Below are positions 54,248 through 63,638 of a stretch of 64,000 nt of DNA, piece after piece. The position numbers and the translations under genes were made by a program. The notes below the pieces were generated by a model, which made no database searches, was not told the origin of the DNA, and saw nothing but the letters and a program-made list of their open reading frames with translations. The DNA is from Azorinus chamasolen. Lineage: Eukaryota; Mollusca; Bivalvia; Cardiida; Solecurtidae. Location of the stretch: contig OY755242.1 in the NCBI GenBank assembly GCA_963576725.1, positions 4,407,093-4,471,092 of the forward strand, given 5' to 3'. Every line of letters starts with the position of its first letter. Within the stretch, counting starts at the first letter, position 1.

Positions 54248-54709
54248 TTAACCATTTCGCTGTCGCGTGACATCATCTGCAAACTGCCTTGTCATCTACA
54301 ATGTTTTTTTTAATTTACTTTCATTTTCTTTTATCCCTTTACTCCATGAATACGCTGAATACGCCTTTCTACGCATTTGCAAACATAGTAGACCGCGATC
54401 AGCCGGCTCCAATAGGAGTCGTCTGATCAGGGTCTGCTCTGTTTTCGTATGATATTCTATATATATGAATTTACAGTTTTCTGTCATGATCAAAATATTC
54501 CGTGTCCATGTGCTGTTGTATCAAATAGATTAATTAATATTTTGACGTCATTGGATTAACATGAATATTCATGGAGTAAAGGGTTAAGTCACATAACGTT
54601 AACATCAAATAGTTAAGGACCCTTGTGAGTCGGAAATTCATCCATTGTCTCATCTGGATCCAAAACATCTGTATAGGTAATTACATATTTAGCATGGGCA
54701 GCGAATTAA
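54248..54709 (+). mobile_element. Family D MITE hosting a C2 MITE
   Basis: Outer parts 'ttaaccatttcgctgtcgcg ... catcatctgcaaactgcctt' and 'gtctcatctggatccaaaac ... ggcagcgaattaa' flank the insert 54331-54587. Confidence 0.75.
54331..54587 (-). mobile_element. Family C2 MITE nested in a D element
   Basis: TTAT at the left and TTAA at the right; 'ccctttactccatgaatacg', hairpin 'gcgatcagccggctccaata' / 'ggagtcgtctgatcaggg', end 'catggagtaaaggg'. The D-type interior resumes immediately after. Confidence 0.8.
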
Positions 54710-54721
54710 TTGATTATTATC

Positions 54722-55020
54722 TTTCAATTCAATTCAATTCAAATACTCTTTATCTTCTCAGTTTGCATTTATATACAAAAACATGAGAACTTTCCCTCAT
54801 ACACATTCAACATTTAGGTCAGGCACATCTTTTATAATATAACAAATAGGATGATTTCTTAACCTGATGTGACTCAGTTCTACCTAATAATTTCGAAAGG
54901 AAGAGAACATCATATGTAAAAGTACTATTGTAGTTGGTAGATCTACATGGAAGGTCCCGAGGATATTCTGCTATTTGCAGTACTTCCCGGGACTTTCATG
55001 GTATGATAGTTTATGTCGAT
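54722..55020 (-). repeat. 3' end of a LINE in reverse orientation
   Basis: (caatt)n followed by 'caaatactctttatcttctc', the complement of an AATAAA-like signal plus a (TTGAA)n-type tail as in CR1/L2 elements. No coding remnant identified in the following 250 bp. Confidence 0.45.
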
Positions 55021-55197
55021 GATTGTTGCGTTTTCTAAATCGGATTAAGTAATATGTTTAACCCTGTCACCTCGTAGAATTTCGAATCTCATCGTATACC
55101 TGTCGTTTATATAGGCCACTTTAATAATACAAGGAAAACAGTAAATGGTTCAAACAGGACAATGTTTAACCAGAGAAGAAACTTAGAGTCATATATA

Positions 55198-55377
55198 CAG
55201 TAGACACGGCGGTCAAAACGAGGTTTGTATGCACCTGTCAGGCCGGTGGTAGCTTAATGCAGGTCTAAACTAATGACCAATTCCAGTAATACTTTCGCCC
55301 TGCATAAAGCAACCACATGCTTTTAAGACTCATATATTCAATGAATGAATGAACGCTTTTAAAGACATGTTCTACAG
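55198..55377. mobile_element. Family B2 MITE, decayed
   Basis: TA on both sides; 'cagtagacacggcggtcaaa' to 'aagacatgttctacag'. The hairpin is weakened: 'ggtggtagcttaatgcaggt' / 'cctgcataaagcaaccac', with no clear CTCCT apex. Confidence 0.65.
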
Positions 55378-55383
55378 TACGTA

Positions 55384-55495
55384 CTTTATTAGCAAACACA
55401 ACAGACCCTGATTAGACAGTTATTATAGGAGCCGTCTAAGCTGGGTCTACTCAGTTTGCATAGGCGTTAAAATGCGTTTCTATCAAGTAAAGTTA
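55384..55495 (+). mobile_element. Family C fragment with hairpin
   Basis: 'agcaaacacaacagaccctg' faces 'aagctgggtctactcagttt', apex agttattataggagcc, then 'ggcgttaaaatgcgtttcta'. Confidence 0.6.
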
Positions 55496-55767
55496 TGGCA
55501 GATGGTTGCTAAATGTTAGACGAAAGTGTAACAGTAAAATCTCTCATCAGGACAATATTGTCCTTAATCTTGACCTGCAAAGGGGTCCAACTGTGTCAGA
55601 CTCCTATAGACTCCTATATTTATTAAGGTGCAGATTATAGATGTGGTATTTTACAGATCGGCCAACTACTCTTGTATGACATTTTGCATTATTGCGACCT
55701 AAGATAATCGCCCTTCTCTTTTCGCATCTCAGATATTTTATATCAATGACATTATATTTTAAATGAA

Positions 55768-55852
55768 TGTCTGTGGAACTATTGTCTGTGGAACTATTGT
55801 CAGTGGAACTATTGTCAGTGGAACTATTGTCAGTGGGACTGCTGTTTATGAA
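55768..55852. repeat. 15-bp minisatellite
   Basis: Five copies of 'ctgtggaactattgt' or 'cagtggaactattgt'. On the minus strand a frame reads repeated 'SSTDN' (55604-55894); I see no other sign of a gene. Confidence 0.9.
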
Positions 55853-55934
55853 CCTATCCTTACAATGTTGGCAGTAATTAAATATTGAAGACAAAAAGAA
55901 ACAGAGGACGGCTTTATGGTATTCAATTATGCTG

Positions 55935-56035
55935 TAATCACTATTTAGAATCTTCTCGAAGAGATTCTAAAGTGTGGTCAGAACTTTAGTGGACAAATGG
56001 CGATTGAAGCATTTGAGTACGCACCTTTATCGGTT
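55935..56035 (-). mobile_element. Family F element, copy F6, short
   Basis: 'aatcactatttagaatcttc' / 'gaagagattctaaagtgtgg', then 'aagcatttgagtacgcacct' as in F1's opposite end. Confidence 0.65.
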
Positions 56036-56359
56036 GCTTTGTTATTCATTATATACATGTTTTCCGCTGTTATAAATGGTGTATCTCTAATACCATTAAA
56101 GGTTACGTGACTTGAATATGTAAACAGCTTGGACCCAAATTAGAAGTCAATTTACCCGCCGACTCATCATAAAAAGTACCTAATTATAGTCTACTTTCAG
56201 TCCGAAGGACCACCCAGCCGACTGTATATTTATGAATGAAGCTGTTTGACACTTGGTCAGCGTTTAGTCAAAAGAGAAAATAAGTTGAACTGAATAAGTT
56301 GCACTAGGTTTAGAGTTCGAGTTGAGTTTCAGTGTAGCGTACCTTGTATTTAACCAAAA

Positions 56360-56487
56360 TACAGTAAAATCCAACTAAACCGGAATCCTAGAGGAGCTTT
56401 CTGCGTGACTTTCACTCTGCATTCAGCTGTCACATGTCTCCAAGACCGATATTTATACTAGATTTAACGTTTAGAGAGGTTTTACTG
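56360..56487. mobile_element. Family B'' MITE, left hairpin arm deleted
   Basis: CAGTAAAATCCAACTAAACC then 'ggaatcctagaggagctttc': everything between the left tip and the palindrome centre is missing. The right half runs intact to 'gagaggttttactg'. Confidence 0.8.
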
Positions 56488-56489
56488 TG

Positions 56490-57000
56490 CAAACACAATG
56501 GAATTAGTATTAACTCAATGAAGGAACGTGGAGGTAAGTTTAAGAGGGAGTTTGCTACATACACAATCAATGTAATACTGAATATGTATGAGTTTACATA
56601 GTTGCAAAATTGTAGTCCCATGTATATAGTCCATTTTAACAATTCTATTAACTAATATTCACAAAGTCATAATTTCTTTTAATGAATATTTATGAAGTAG
56701 TCAACATCCTTTTTTCTGGCATAGTAAAAATAATCATTATCGTGACACATTGCAATATCTAATAACAATGCCCACTTAAGACAAGTTTCGTTTTTCTCTC
56801 AAATAATTCAGCGACATATGGCGGCATAATACTGATAAACGTTTAGCATGAAAGTCAGAAAAAAACGTCACTTAGAGTAATTACCAAACCCTTCCAATCA
56901 GTGATACACACAACCTTGAATAAACTCCGTTAAAACAATGTCCGCTTGTGTTATATTCTGTGTGAAAAGAGAGCTATATAAATGTGGTATAATAATAATT
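56490..57000. other. No gene; C2 end fragment
   Basis: Truncated C2 end at 56640-56700 ('ctaatattcacaaagtcata ... atttatgaagtag'). Nothing else recognised. Confidence 0.4.
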
Positions 57001-57437
57001 TGTAACGTGCACACCGAGAGACCCAGCAACAACAAACCCTGTCGGTGCAAAGCTTAAGCTCACATCAAGAGATGGTTGTTCCGCTATATATTACCTCCAC
57101 TTCCCAAGATACAATGATCTGGTCAGCCCAATTTGCATAATTACCAACGTTCTACGAACGTTACATTACTCTCCCCTCCGAGAAGTCTCGTCCCGAGACT
57201 TGGACCCTGGGAGACCCGTGGGTAAGGCAACTCCGGTCTGGCAGTTGTCTTCATCCCACCGCTGCCACCATTTGTAACGTGCACACCGAGAGACCCAGCA
57301 ACAACAAACCCTGTCGGTGCAAAGCTTAAGCTCACATCAAGAGATGGTTGTTCCGCTATATATTACCTCCACTTCCCAAGATACAATGATCTGGTCAGCC
57401 CAATTGGCATAATTACCAACGTTCTACGAACGTTACA
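57001..57437 (-). mobile_element. TRIM: miniature LTR retrotransposon
   Basis: Two 165-bp direct repeats (57001-57165, 57273-57437) start TGTAACGTGC and end ACGTTACA; I see one difference (tttgcata/ttggcata). On the minus strand the first repeat is followed, two bases on, by TGGTGGCAGCGGTGG, placed like a tRNA primer-binding site (57256-57270). The second is preceded by the purine tract GGAGGGGAGAG (57169-57179). The 107-bp interior cannot encode proteins; the frame at 57141-57335 is incidental. Flanks are AAT-rich, so no clean target duplication is visible. Near-identical repeats suggest recent insertion by enzymes supplied elsewhere. Confidence 0.82.
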
Positions 57438-57440
57438 TTA

Positions 57441-57445
57441 ATAAC

Positions 57446-57478
<33 letters not shown>
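57441..57478. repeat. AAT microsatellite
   Basis: (aat)n directly next to the LTR element; a shorter stretch lies on its other side at 56990-57000. Confidence 0.95.
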
Positions 57479-57480
<2 letters not shown>

Positions 57481-57627
57481 CTTTTTCTAACTCAAACTTT
57501 TGAGAAAATATCGGCCACGTGATACGAGGTTTTGCAAAACACTATTGAGTGAGTTTCCAACATGCTGGTTCCTGACACACCCTGACACAGCATTTACCTT
57601 TCAGAGAAGAAAGTCCACGTTCAAACA

Positions 57628-57800
57628 TTAACCATTTCCATGTTCTATATTTATTTCAAATTGCAATAACTATTGGATAAAATAGGTATAATGAAATATG
57701 AGAAACATATCTGTCAAATTCCATTAGTAAACAGAGCAGACCCAGATCAGACGGCTCCCACAAATGCGTGAAAACACGTTTATATGAATGAAAGTGTTAA
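57628..57800 (+). mobile_element. Family C1 MITE, right hairpin arm deleted
   Basis: TTAA at both ends. 'gcagacccagatcagacggc' + 'tccca' passes straight to 'caaatgcgtgaaaacacg', losing the second arm. Confidence 0.8.
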
Positions 57801-57929
57801 TGAGGCGTCATTGTTTGCTGACGAACATTATTGCATTATTTAGTGTAATGGCCAGTCCACAATATGATTTTAATGGATTACTTCAGCTTTGTGTTAAACA
57901 ACCAACTGCCTTATAGGCCCCTGTTTTCA

Positions 57930-58030
57930 AAACATGTAAACAAACAGTGCACGCTTTGATAAGATGGCTCCTCTAGCAACATTTTCATCTGGGTCTACAC
58001 TTTTGCAGACGTTATTGAATGGTTTCACGC
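57930..58030. mobile_element. Family H-type hairpin remnant
   Basis: 'gtaaacaaacagtgcacgct ... gatggctcctctagcaac ... catctgggtctacactttt'. Ends not seen. A B-type remnant follows at 58080-58200. Confidence 0.45.
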
Positions 58031-58218
58031 GCCCAAAAGTCTAAAACAAACAGTATTATATACACTTAAACCTGCTTTTATCAAACATTCAAAGGCATCT
58101 TGAAGACACATGGTAGCTTAATGCACGGCGAATTTATTGCGGAAAACTCCAAAATGAACATTCTGCATTAGTTGTGAATTATGCTAAGCGTACATCTATT
58201 TTAAAAACTATATATATA

Positions 58219-58401
58219 TTAATCATGTACTCCATAAATGGTCAGGTTCTGCTCTGTTTGTTTATGATATAATATAGATAATTCTACGGTTTCTGCCATG
58301 GCCATAAATCATGTGTTCATGTGGTATTAAAGCAAATTAATCTAATTAATATTCATGACGTCATTATTTCTTACATGAATGTTCATAGAGGAAAGGGTTA
58401 A
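58219..58401 (-). mobile_element. Family C2 MITE, one hairpin arm deleted
   Basis: TTAA at both ends; 'tcatgtactccataaatggt' passes to 'caggttctgctctgtttg'. 'attcatgacgtcattatttc' and 'catagaggaaaggg' complete the right side. Confidence 0.75.
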
Positions 58402-58573
58402 GTTGTTCTAATATAGTTTGTATATACATGTATACATTTGTTTATCTAAGGTATACTACTCTTGTATTACTTTCTGTACAATTGTTACCAAGATGTATTC
58501 CCCTTTGATATCCGGAGCTGTACAGCCATGACGAGAGCTTAAGTAGCTGTAGTGTTTACATTGTTTATATTCT

Positions 58574-58752
58574 GTAATTACCGATGTAAACAGTTTGGAT
58601 CCAGGCAAGAAGCCTAGTATCTCGACGTCTCAGCAGACTTGTTTGTTTCTGTAGTAATTTTGTTGAAAGAAAAGTGGAGAAAATTAAACCTACGAAAATT
58701 GTAGCAGACGACTAATGTTGTAGATGACATTTATTGGCAACGAAAGAGTTAA
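58574..58752 (-). mobile_element. Family D MITE, decayed
   Basis: 'gtaaacagtttggatccagg', apex 'gcctagtatctcgacgtctc', 'tgtagcagacgactaatgtt', end 'ggcaacgaaagagttaa'. Confidence 0.6.
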
Positions 58753-58849
58753 ATAAATACACGTGGAACTATTATCTAGGAAGCTAGTATATACTTTTCA
58801 GCATCTAAAGAGAGCAATATGGTGTTTTATGACACTCAGTCATAACACA

Positions 58850-59375
58850 TAAGTACGAAAGACCGTAGGTGACTTCAAATTTCACACTTCAAACTTCATA
58901 TTTCAAACTTCACACTTCACACTTCAAACTTCAGACTTAGAAACTTCTGACTTCATACTTCAAACTTTACACTTCACGGTACATAGTTACTTTATAAACA
59001 AGAATGACGTCATGACATTTTCCCGCGTTTTTTGTAAAGGTGATCGAGTTTGGAGGAGTCGGAGGAATTGATTTCTTTCATTGATTGTTTTACTGCTACA
59101 CAATTTAAACCCACCAGAAGTCCTTTGTTGTGCTGTTTAAAAGTTGTTGGTCATATACTGACTGTCCGCGCACATTGATTAGCCGATGATGTAAAACCAC
59201 GTGATAGAGATATTGTGAAGTTTGAAATGTGAAGAGTGAAGTTTGAAGTGTGAAGTGTGAACTACGAAGTTTGAAGTACGATTTTAATAGTATCTATGCA
59301 TGAAGTTTGGCGTGTGAACTATGAAGTATGAAGTGTCACGTGTGAATAGTGAAATGCCACCACCGGTCTTTCGTT
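58850..59375. mobile_element. Element with inverted arms made of 'cttcaaact' tandem repeats
   Basis: Tips 'acgaaagaccg' (58855) and 'cggtctttcgt' (59361) enclose arms in which 'cttcanact' repeats many times on the left (58870-58980) and as 'gaagtntga' on the right (59215-59345). The interior of about 230 bp is non-coding. Unit number and spelling differ between arms. Confidence 0.7.
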
Positions 59376-59787
59376 CATAACAGAGTTTTGCCCATTGCTG
59401 TAAACAGTGCAACTCTCACATCGATATTGCGCGACCTGGCTAAAGTTTCAAACAGCTTGGACTCAATCGAGATGCCGATTTATCATGTAACTTTTATTAT
59501 CAAATAACCGAATATATATTTTCATACTAACCGAAGAAATTCCAAGGTAAACTGAATTAGTAGTTTTGGGTGGGAATTTCATTGACTGACCTAATATGTC
59601 TAGTAATAGCTTGTAATCAGGATTTTCTATATTTTGATTATAGCACATATACTTACAATGATTCGTCGTTGTAATAATGACACCATTTTCGCTGACATGG
59701 CCAGATTGTTTAAACGTATTCGGGTTGAATCAGAGCAAGTACAACACATGCAATGACTTACTGTACGTTTATTTAAAAGGAAATAAT
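59376..59787. other. No recognised feature
   Basis: Unassigned apart from a D-type fragment near 59445 ('caaacagcttggactcaatc'). Confidence 0.35.
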
Positions 59788-60030
59788 TTAACCTTGTCCC
59801 TGTTCTATGTTATTCCAAATTTCTATACCTACTGAATATTCGTGGGAAAAGTAGTTACAATGAAATATGTGGAACATTGTAGCCAGTTTTGAAAGTAAAG
59901 ACACATATCTTTCAAATGTCATTATAAAGCAGAACAGACCCAAATCAGACGATACCAATGGGAGCCGTCGGATATTGGTCTACACTGTTTGCAAATATAT
60001 CAAAAGGCGTTTATATGAAGGAAAAATTAA
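59788..60030 (+). mobile_element. Family C1 MITE
   Basis: TTAA at both ends; 'ccttgtccctgttctatgtt', 'gaacattgtagccagttttg', hairpin 'gacccaaatcagacgatacc' / 'gggagccgtcggatattggt' partly mismatched. Confidence 0.75.
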
Positions 60031-60195
60031 AACAATATACACCGTCTGAAGCAAAATGTCAGTCTTGTAGCATCTGCCGATCTATCAGTCCAGTAAAACG
60101 CTTGATAAGTGATCTGAAAAGCTATAATTTTCAAAGCATTACCGGTAGATCTACATCAATACTCTGTTCTGTGCGTAATAGCATATGTCAATTCT

Positions 60196-60270
60196 CTCTC
60201 TGTCGCACTCTCTCTCCCCTCTCTCCCTCTCTCCCTCTCTCTCACTCTCTCTCTGCCTTTCCCTCTTTCA
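60196..60270. repeat. CT-rich microsatellite
   Basis: (ct)n and (ccct)n blocks, 'ctctctcccctctctccctc' and similar. Confidence 0.9.
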
Positions 60271-61009
60271 AGTAAATAATGTGTATGCTATCATATAAAA
60301 ACGGGGGAGATTTGTCACATTACGGTAGACCTATTTCATCCCACTTAGCTACAGAAATGCACTAATTACTTTGATTACTTTACTAACAAAATATCTGACA
60401 GTATGGAACGCGTCATAATTGATCTTCAAAAATCAAAGTTAAATATCAGTGGTAAATGTTAAACATTTCGAAGTATAAATTTATAAGCGAGGTAAGCAAT
60501 GGGATCGAAACTGAAATGTTGGGAAATTTGCATAAATCTACGTGAAGTTGAAAATTGGATTCTGATTTAGAAGGTAGCGGTCACTTTCAGGTCGTGGAAC
60601 CAACTAAAGGACACGTTGTTTACAAAACGTTGAACAGGAATGTGTCGATAATATTCATAACAACTGATGTCAAGTGCAAACCGATGTCACATTTATCACA
60701 TTGAGTTTGTCGTGACCCTACAAACAACGCAGTGAACATAATGCTGAATGGAATCGATGCGACACGCCTATGAAATGTAACCTCGATTAACAAGAATAAG
60801 AAATAAACAAATATAATTAGTTTGTCATGTATACAAATGTTACTTAACCTGTTTGTTTTCTTGGCGAAAACGGGAGAAATGCATTTATACGCGAAATATT
60901 TAAGTTCCATTTTGCTATTTAACTCACTACCTCATAGGCTGTTTTAGATACAACCTTTATGAATAAATCTACCGAAATGAGAAAAAGACACTTTTAGAAT
61001 GTTGTAGTT
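60271..61009. other. No recognised feature
   Basis: About 740 bp of apparently unique sequence; a minus-strand frame at 60620-60910 (96 codons) has a hydrophobic stretch ('LIIFVYFLFLLIEV') but no recognisable family. Confidence 0.35.
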
Positions 61010-61081
61010 TGAAACCATTGCGATAAATTTCTAGCATTTGCTCCTACAGGAACAAATGCTCTATTTATCGCAATGGTTTCA
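61010..61081. repeat. Isolated palindrome with a CTCCTACAGGA apex
   Basis: Arms 'tgaaaccattgcgataaatt' and 'atttatcgcaatggtttca' plus 'agcatttgctcctacaggaa'. About 34 bases pair. The left-arm phrase 'tttgaaaccattacg' recurs at 61257. Confidence 0.8.
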
Positions 61082-61401
61082 CAAAGTGACTTTTACAGAG
61101 TCGTCAAAAGTCGTCAGTATGAGGAATGAGTTAAAGTGCCACAAACATTGCATTGTAATTTCGTGGCGAAAACAGAAAGATCATTACCTCAATAACAACG
61201 GAAACTTGCAACCTTGTCATTCTTGTTAATTCGACATCTTACCTATGTCCAAGTTGTTTGAAACCATTACGGTATAGGTAGTTTATCTAGATTCGAATTG
61301 AGCACGCATCATGATTAGGGCTGATAAAATTAAACACAAGTGACTAACAGTAAAAATGTGATCGATGTATGTGGCCTACATGTGGGGACCCAGGTAAGAT
61401 A

Positions 61402-61600
61402 CAGTAGACCCATCAATAACAACCGTATTATAAATACACATAGGGGTCTATTAGAACATCTGGTTGCATAATGCAGGCTGAGAGTAATGCAGAAAGCTCC
61501 TGAATGGAGATTTCTGCATTACTTTCATCCTGCATTAAGATAGCACATGTCTTAAAAAGCAATATGGTTTATTCTAGATGGTCGATGTATGTATGCGTCA
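61402..61600. mobile_element. Family B2 MITE, decayed ends
   Basis: 'cagtagacccatcaataaca', hairpin 'ggttgcataatgcaggctga ... agaaagctcctgaatggaga' with complement 'tttctgcattactttcatcc'. The right tip is not clear. Confidence 0.65.
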
Positions 61601-61910
61601 CAGTGCTTTATATCTAGTCTAAGTGGTGCCAGTTGACATCATTCTTTGATTGTTTACACAGTTTTGGAATCATGTAATTATCTCTCCAATCTTTCCATTA
61701 AATAGTCAATAATATCCGCGCTATCCTATCAAGGTTTTAGGGAGCGACTTGTTTGGTGTACAGTAGTATAGAGAATGATCGTTCTGGCACACCTCTTTTA
61801 ATCTGTTTTAGAATGATCTAAGGCTTATACAGGTGCTCTGACTTCAGCAAAGTCATTGAGTAGATATTTGACGGATTGTCACAGTTATTATGCTATTAAT
61901 TCGGAAGAGA

Positions 61911-62044
61911 GAGCAAAAATTGCAAAACAAAAAGCGAAAATTGCAGACTCGATTTTACTGAGTTTGTTCATGAGCAGTAATTGAAAGTGCAATACTGCTC
62001 AAGCCCCCTAGCACCGGCTTAAGATGTATTCAATTTTCAGAACA
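61911..62044 (+). repeat. Dispersed repeat R130, copy 3, joined to R310
   Basis: 'agagcaaaaattgcaaaaca ... tagcaccggcttaagatgta', ending 'ttcaattttcagaaca' directly against R310. Confidence 0.75.
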
Positions 62045-62362
62045 AGTACAAAAATGAGTCATGCAGGAAACACCACATACAGAACAAACACTCGTCCGAA
62101 CAACAACACAAGGAAACAGTAAATGTACACAAGTAGAAAAAACAACAAGAAACGCACAAAGACAAAACAAACATACAATAGGAGGAAGATGGAAGTACCG
62201 CTTTAGAACGGTCAGTGACAAAAGTCACTGGGGGGGGGGGGGGTAAACCGGTTTATGGGCGCCCAACCTCACACTTATTCCATCCCCTTCCTAAAAGAAA
62301 AAAAGTGTAAATAAACGAATCCCCTCTCCGAATAATCTACAACAACCGCGGTGGCAAATACA
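62044..62362 (+). repeat. Dispersed repeat R310, copy 2
   Basis: Full-length partner of 3026-3338. The poly-G run is longer (62230-62242). Confidence 0.85.
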
Positions 62363-62749
62363 GTGGTAAAGTGCATGTATAACGAATAAACATTTAAGTG
62401 AACATACTGTACCCACCTATCGCTAGTGTACTCAATGATTTAGCTGCAAACAGAGTATAAAAGTATATGTAAAAAAGTAATAAAGGGTACGACAAAAATG
62501 AAATAGTACAGATATCCGACGTTCTTCTTCCATTTCTGGATTTAAGAGGTCGCTTTCATAGAGTACTAAACCTTTCTTGTCGGCGTACATGCAAAGAGGC
62601 TAGCGTGATTGCCAACTGTAAAAGGGTTCACAACCAAACATGCAGTATGTTGTAGTACTACAGGATCATATACCTTTTTAATTAATTGTTATTTTACATG
62701 TTGTCCTGGGTTCACCATCGTCTATGTTGTGGGAAAGTCCAGCGGGGAT
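62363..62749. other. No recognised feature
   Basis: Unassigned sequence between two R310 copies of opposite orientation. Confidence 0.35.
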
Positions 62750-63075
62750 ACCTTTATTTACACTATTTGTAAAGCTAGGGTGACTTTAAGAGAAGTGTGA
62801 GGTTAGGACGTTCGTAAACCGAATTAACCCCACAGTGGTGCTTTTGCTACTCACCGTGCCAAGGCGGTACTCTCTTTGTCACCCTTCCTTTTGTTTGCAT
62901 TGCGTCTTTGTGCTTGTGATTTTGTTCATGTGTGGAACGTTTGTCTCTGGTTCTTGTTTGTCTTTTGGTGTTTCCTGTGTTCATCTCGTGTGTGAATGTG
63001 CGTTTGTGTGTATGGCTGTGTGTGTATGTGTGTCATGCTGTCTATCGATGTTTTGGTGGTGGTTGCGTTTTTAAT
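62750..63075 (-). repeat. Dispersed repeat R310, highly diverged copy
   Basis: Anchors on the plus strand: 'tttatttacactatttgtaa', 'agtgtgaggttaggacg', 'gcgtctttgtgcttg', 'tttggtgtttcctgtg'. The plus frame at 62835-63074 (Cys/Val-rich) is incidental. Confidence 0.6.
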
Positions 63076-63169
63076 ATGGCTTTGCCTGCTTGACTTTACT
63101 ATTTTCCCAATTACACAGAAAAATCAAACTATATCACCACTTCAAAATGATATTATATAATAAGCTTCC

Positions 63170-63215
63170 AAACAATTATTAGTCCCGCCCCCTGCCGGGT
63201 GGGACTAATCGTTCT
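63170..63215. repeat. Short hairpin, TTAGTCCCGCCC
   Basis: 'attagtcccgccccc' pairs with 'gggtgggactaat' around 'tgcc'. Possibly the end of a dispersed repeat. Confidence 0.55.
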
Positions 63216-63438
63216 CTATAAGTTGGTTTTAACTAATAAACAATCATATATAGTGATGTATATTTAAACAGATATACTTAGTGACGGTTTAAGCTGTATA
63301 AGTAAACCAAGCTATTTTCCTCCCAATTTGACCTGAAACTCGATTAAATTTCGGCGTGTTTATCGGGATTGTTCGTAATACTGTGTGACAAAACAGCAAA
63401 TCCAAAGCCGGTAATAATCATGTTTCTCGACGATTGTA

Positions 63439-63638
63439 CAGAAAACCCTTCTAATATGAACACTTAATGAATAAACATGGCTGTCTTTATAAGCAGACGT
63501 TAGCTTAATGCAGGACAAATGTTATGCAGAAAACTCCTACAGGAGCTCTTACACGTTCGGCCTGTTTTAAGCTACCACCTGCCTTTGCCACTGTAAATTA
63601 TGTCCCTTTTAGCTGGTCGCATTAGAGGGGTTTTACTG
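63439..63638. mobile_element. Family B palindromic MITE, copy B5
   Basis: TA on both sides; 'cagaaaacccttctaatatg' to 'gcattagaggggttttactg'. Left arm 'agacgttagcttaatgcagg', apex aactcctacaggagct, the right arm partly mutated. Confidence 0.85.

Noticed and set aside
57141..57335. 64-codon minus frame inside the TRIM as a coding region
   Set aside because: It spans the LTR-interior junction and resembles no gag or pol sequence.
60620..60910. 96-codon minus-strand frame with a hydrophobic stretch as a membrane protein
   Set aside because: Composition alone is weak in AT-rich DNA; no family match recognised.
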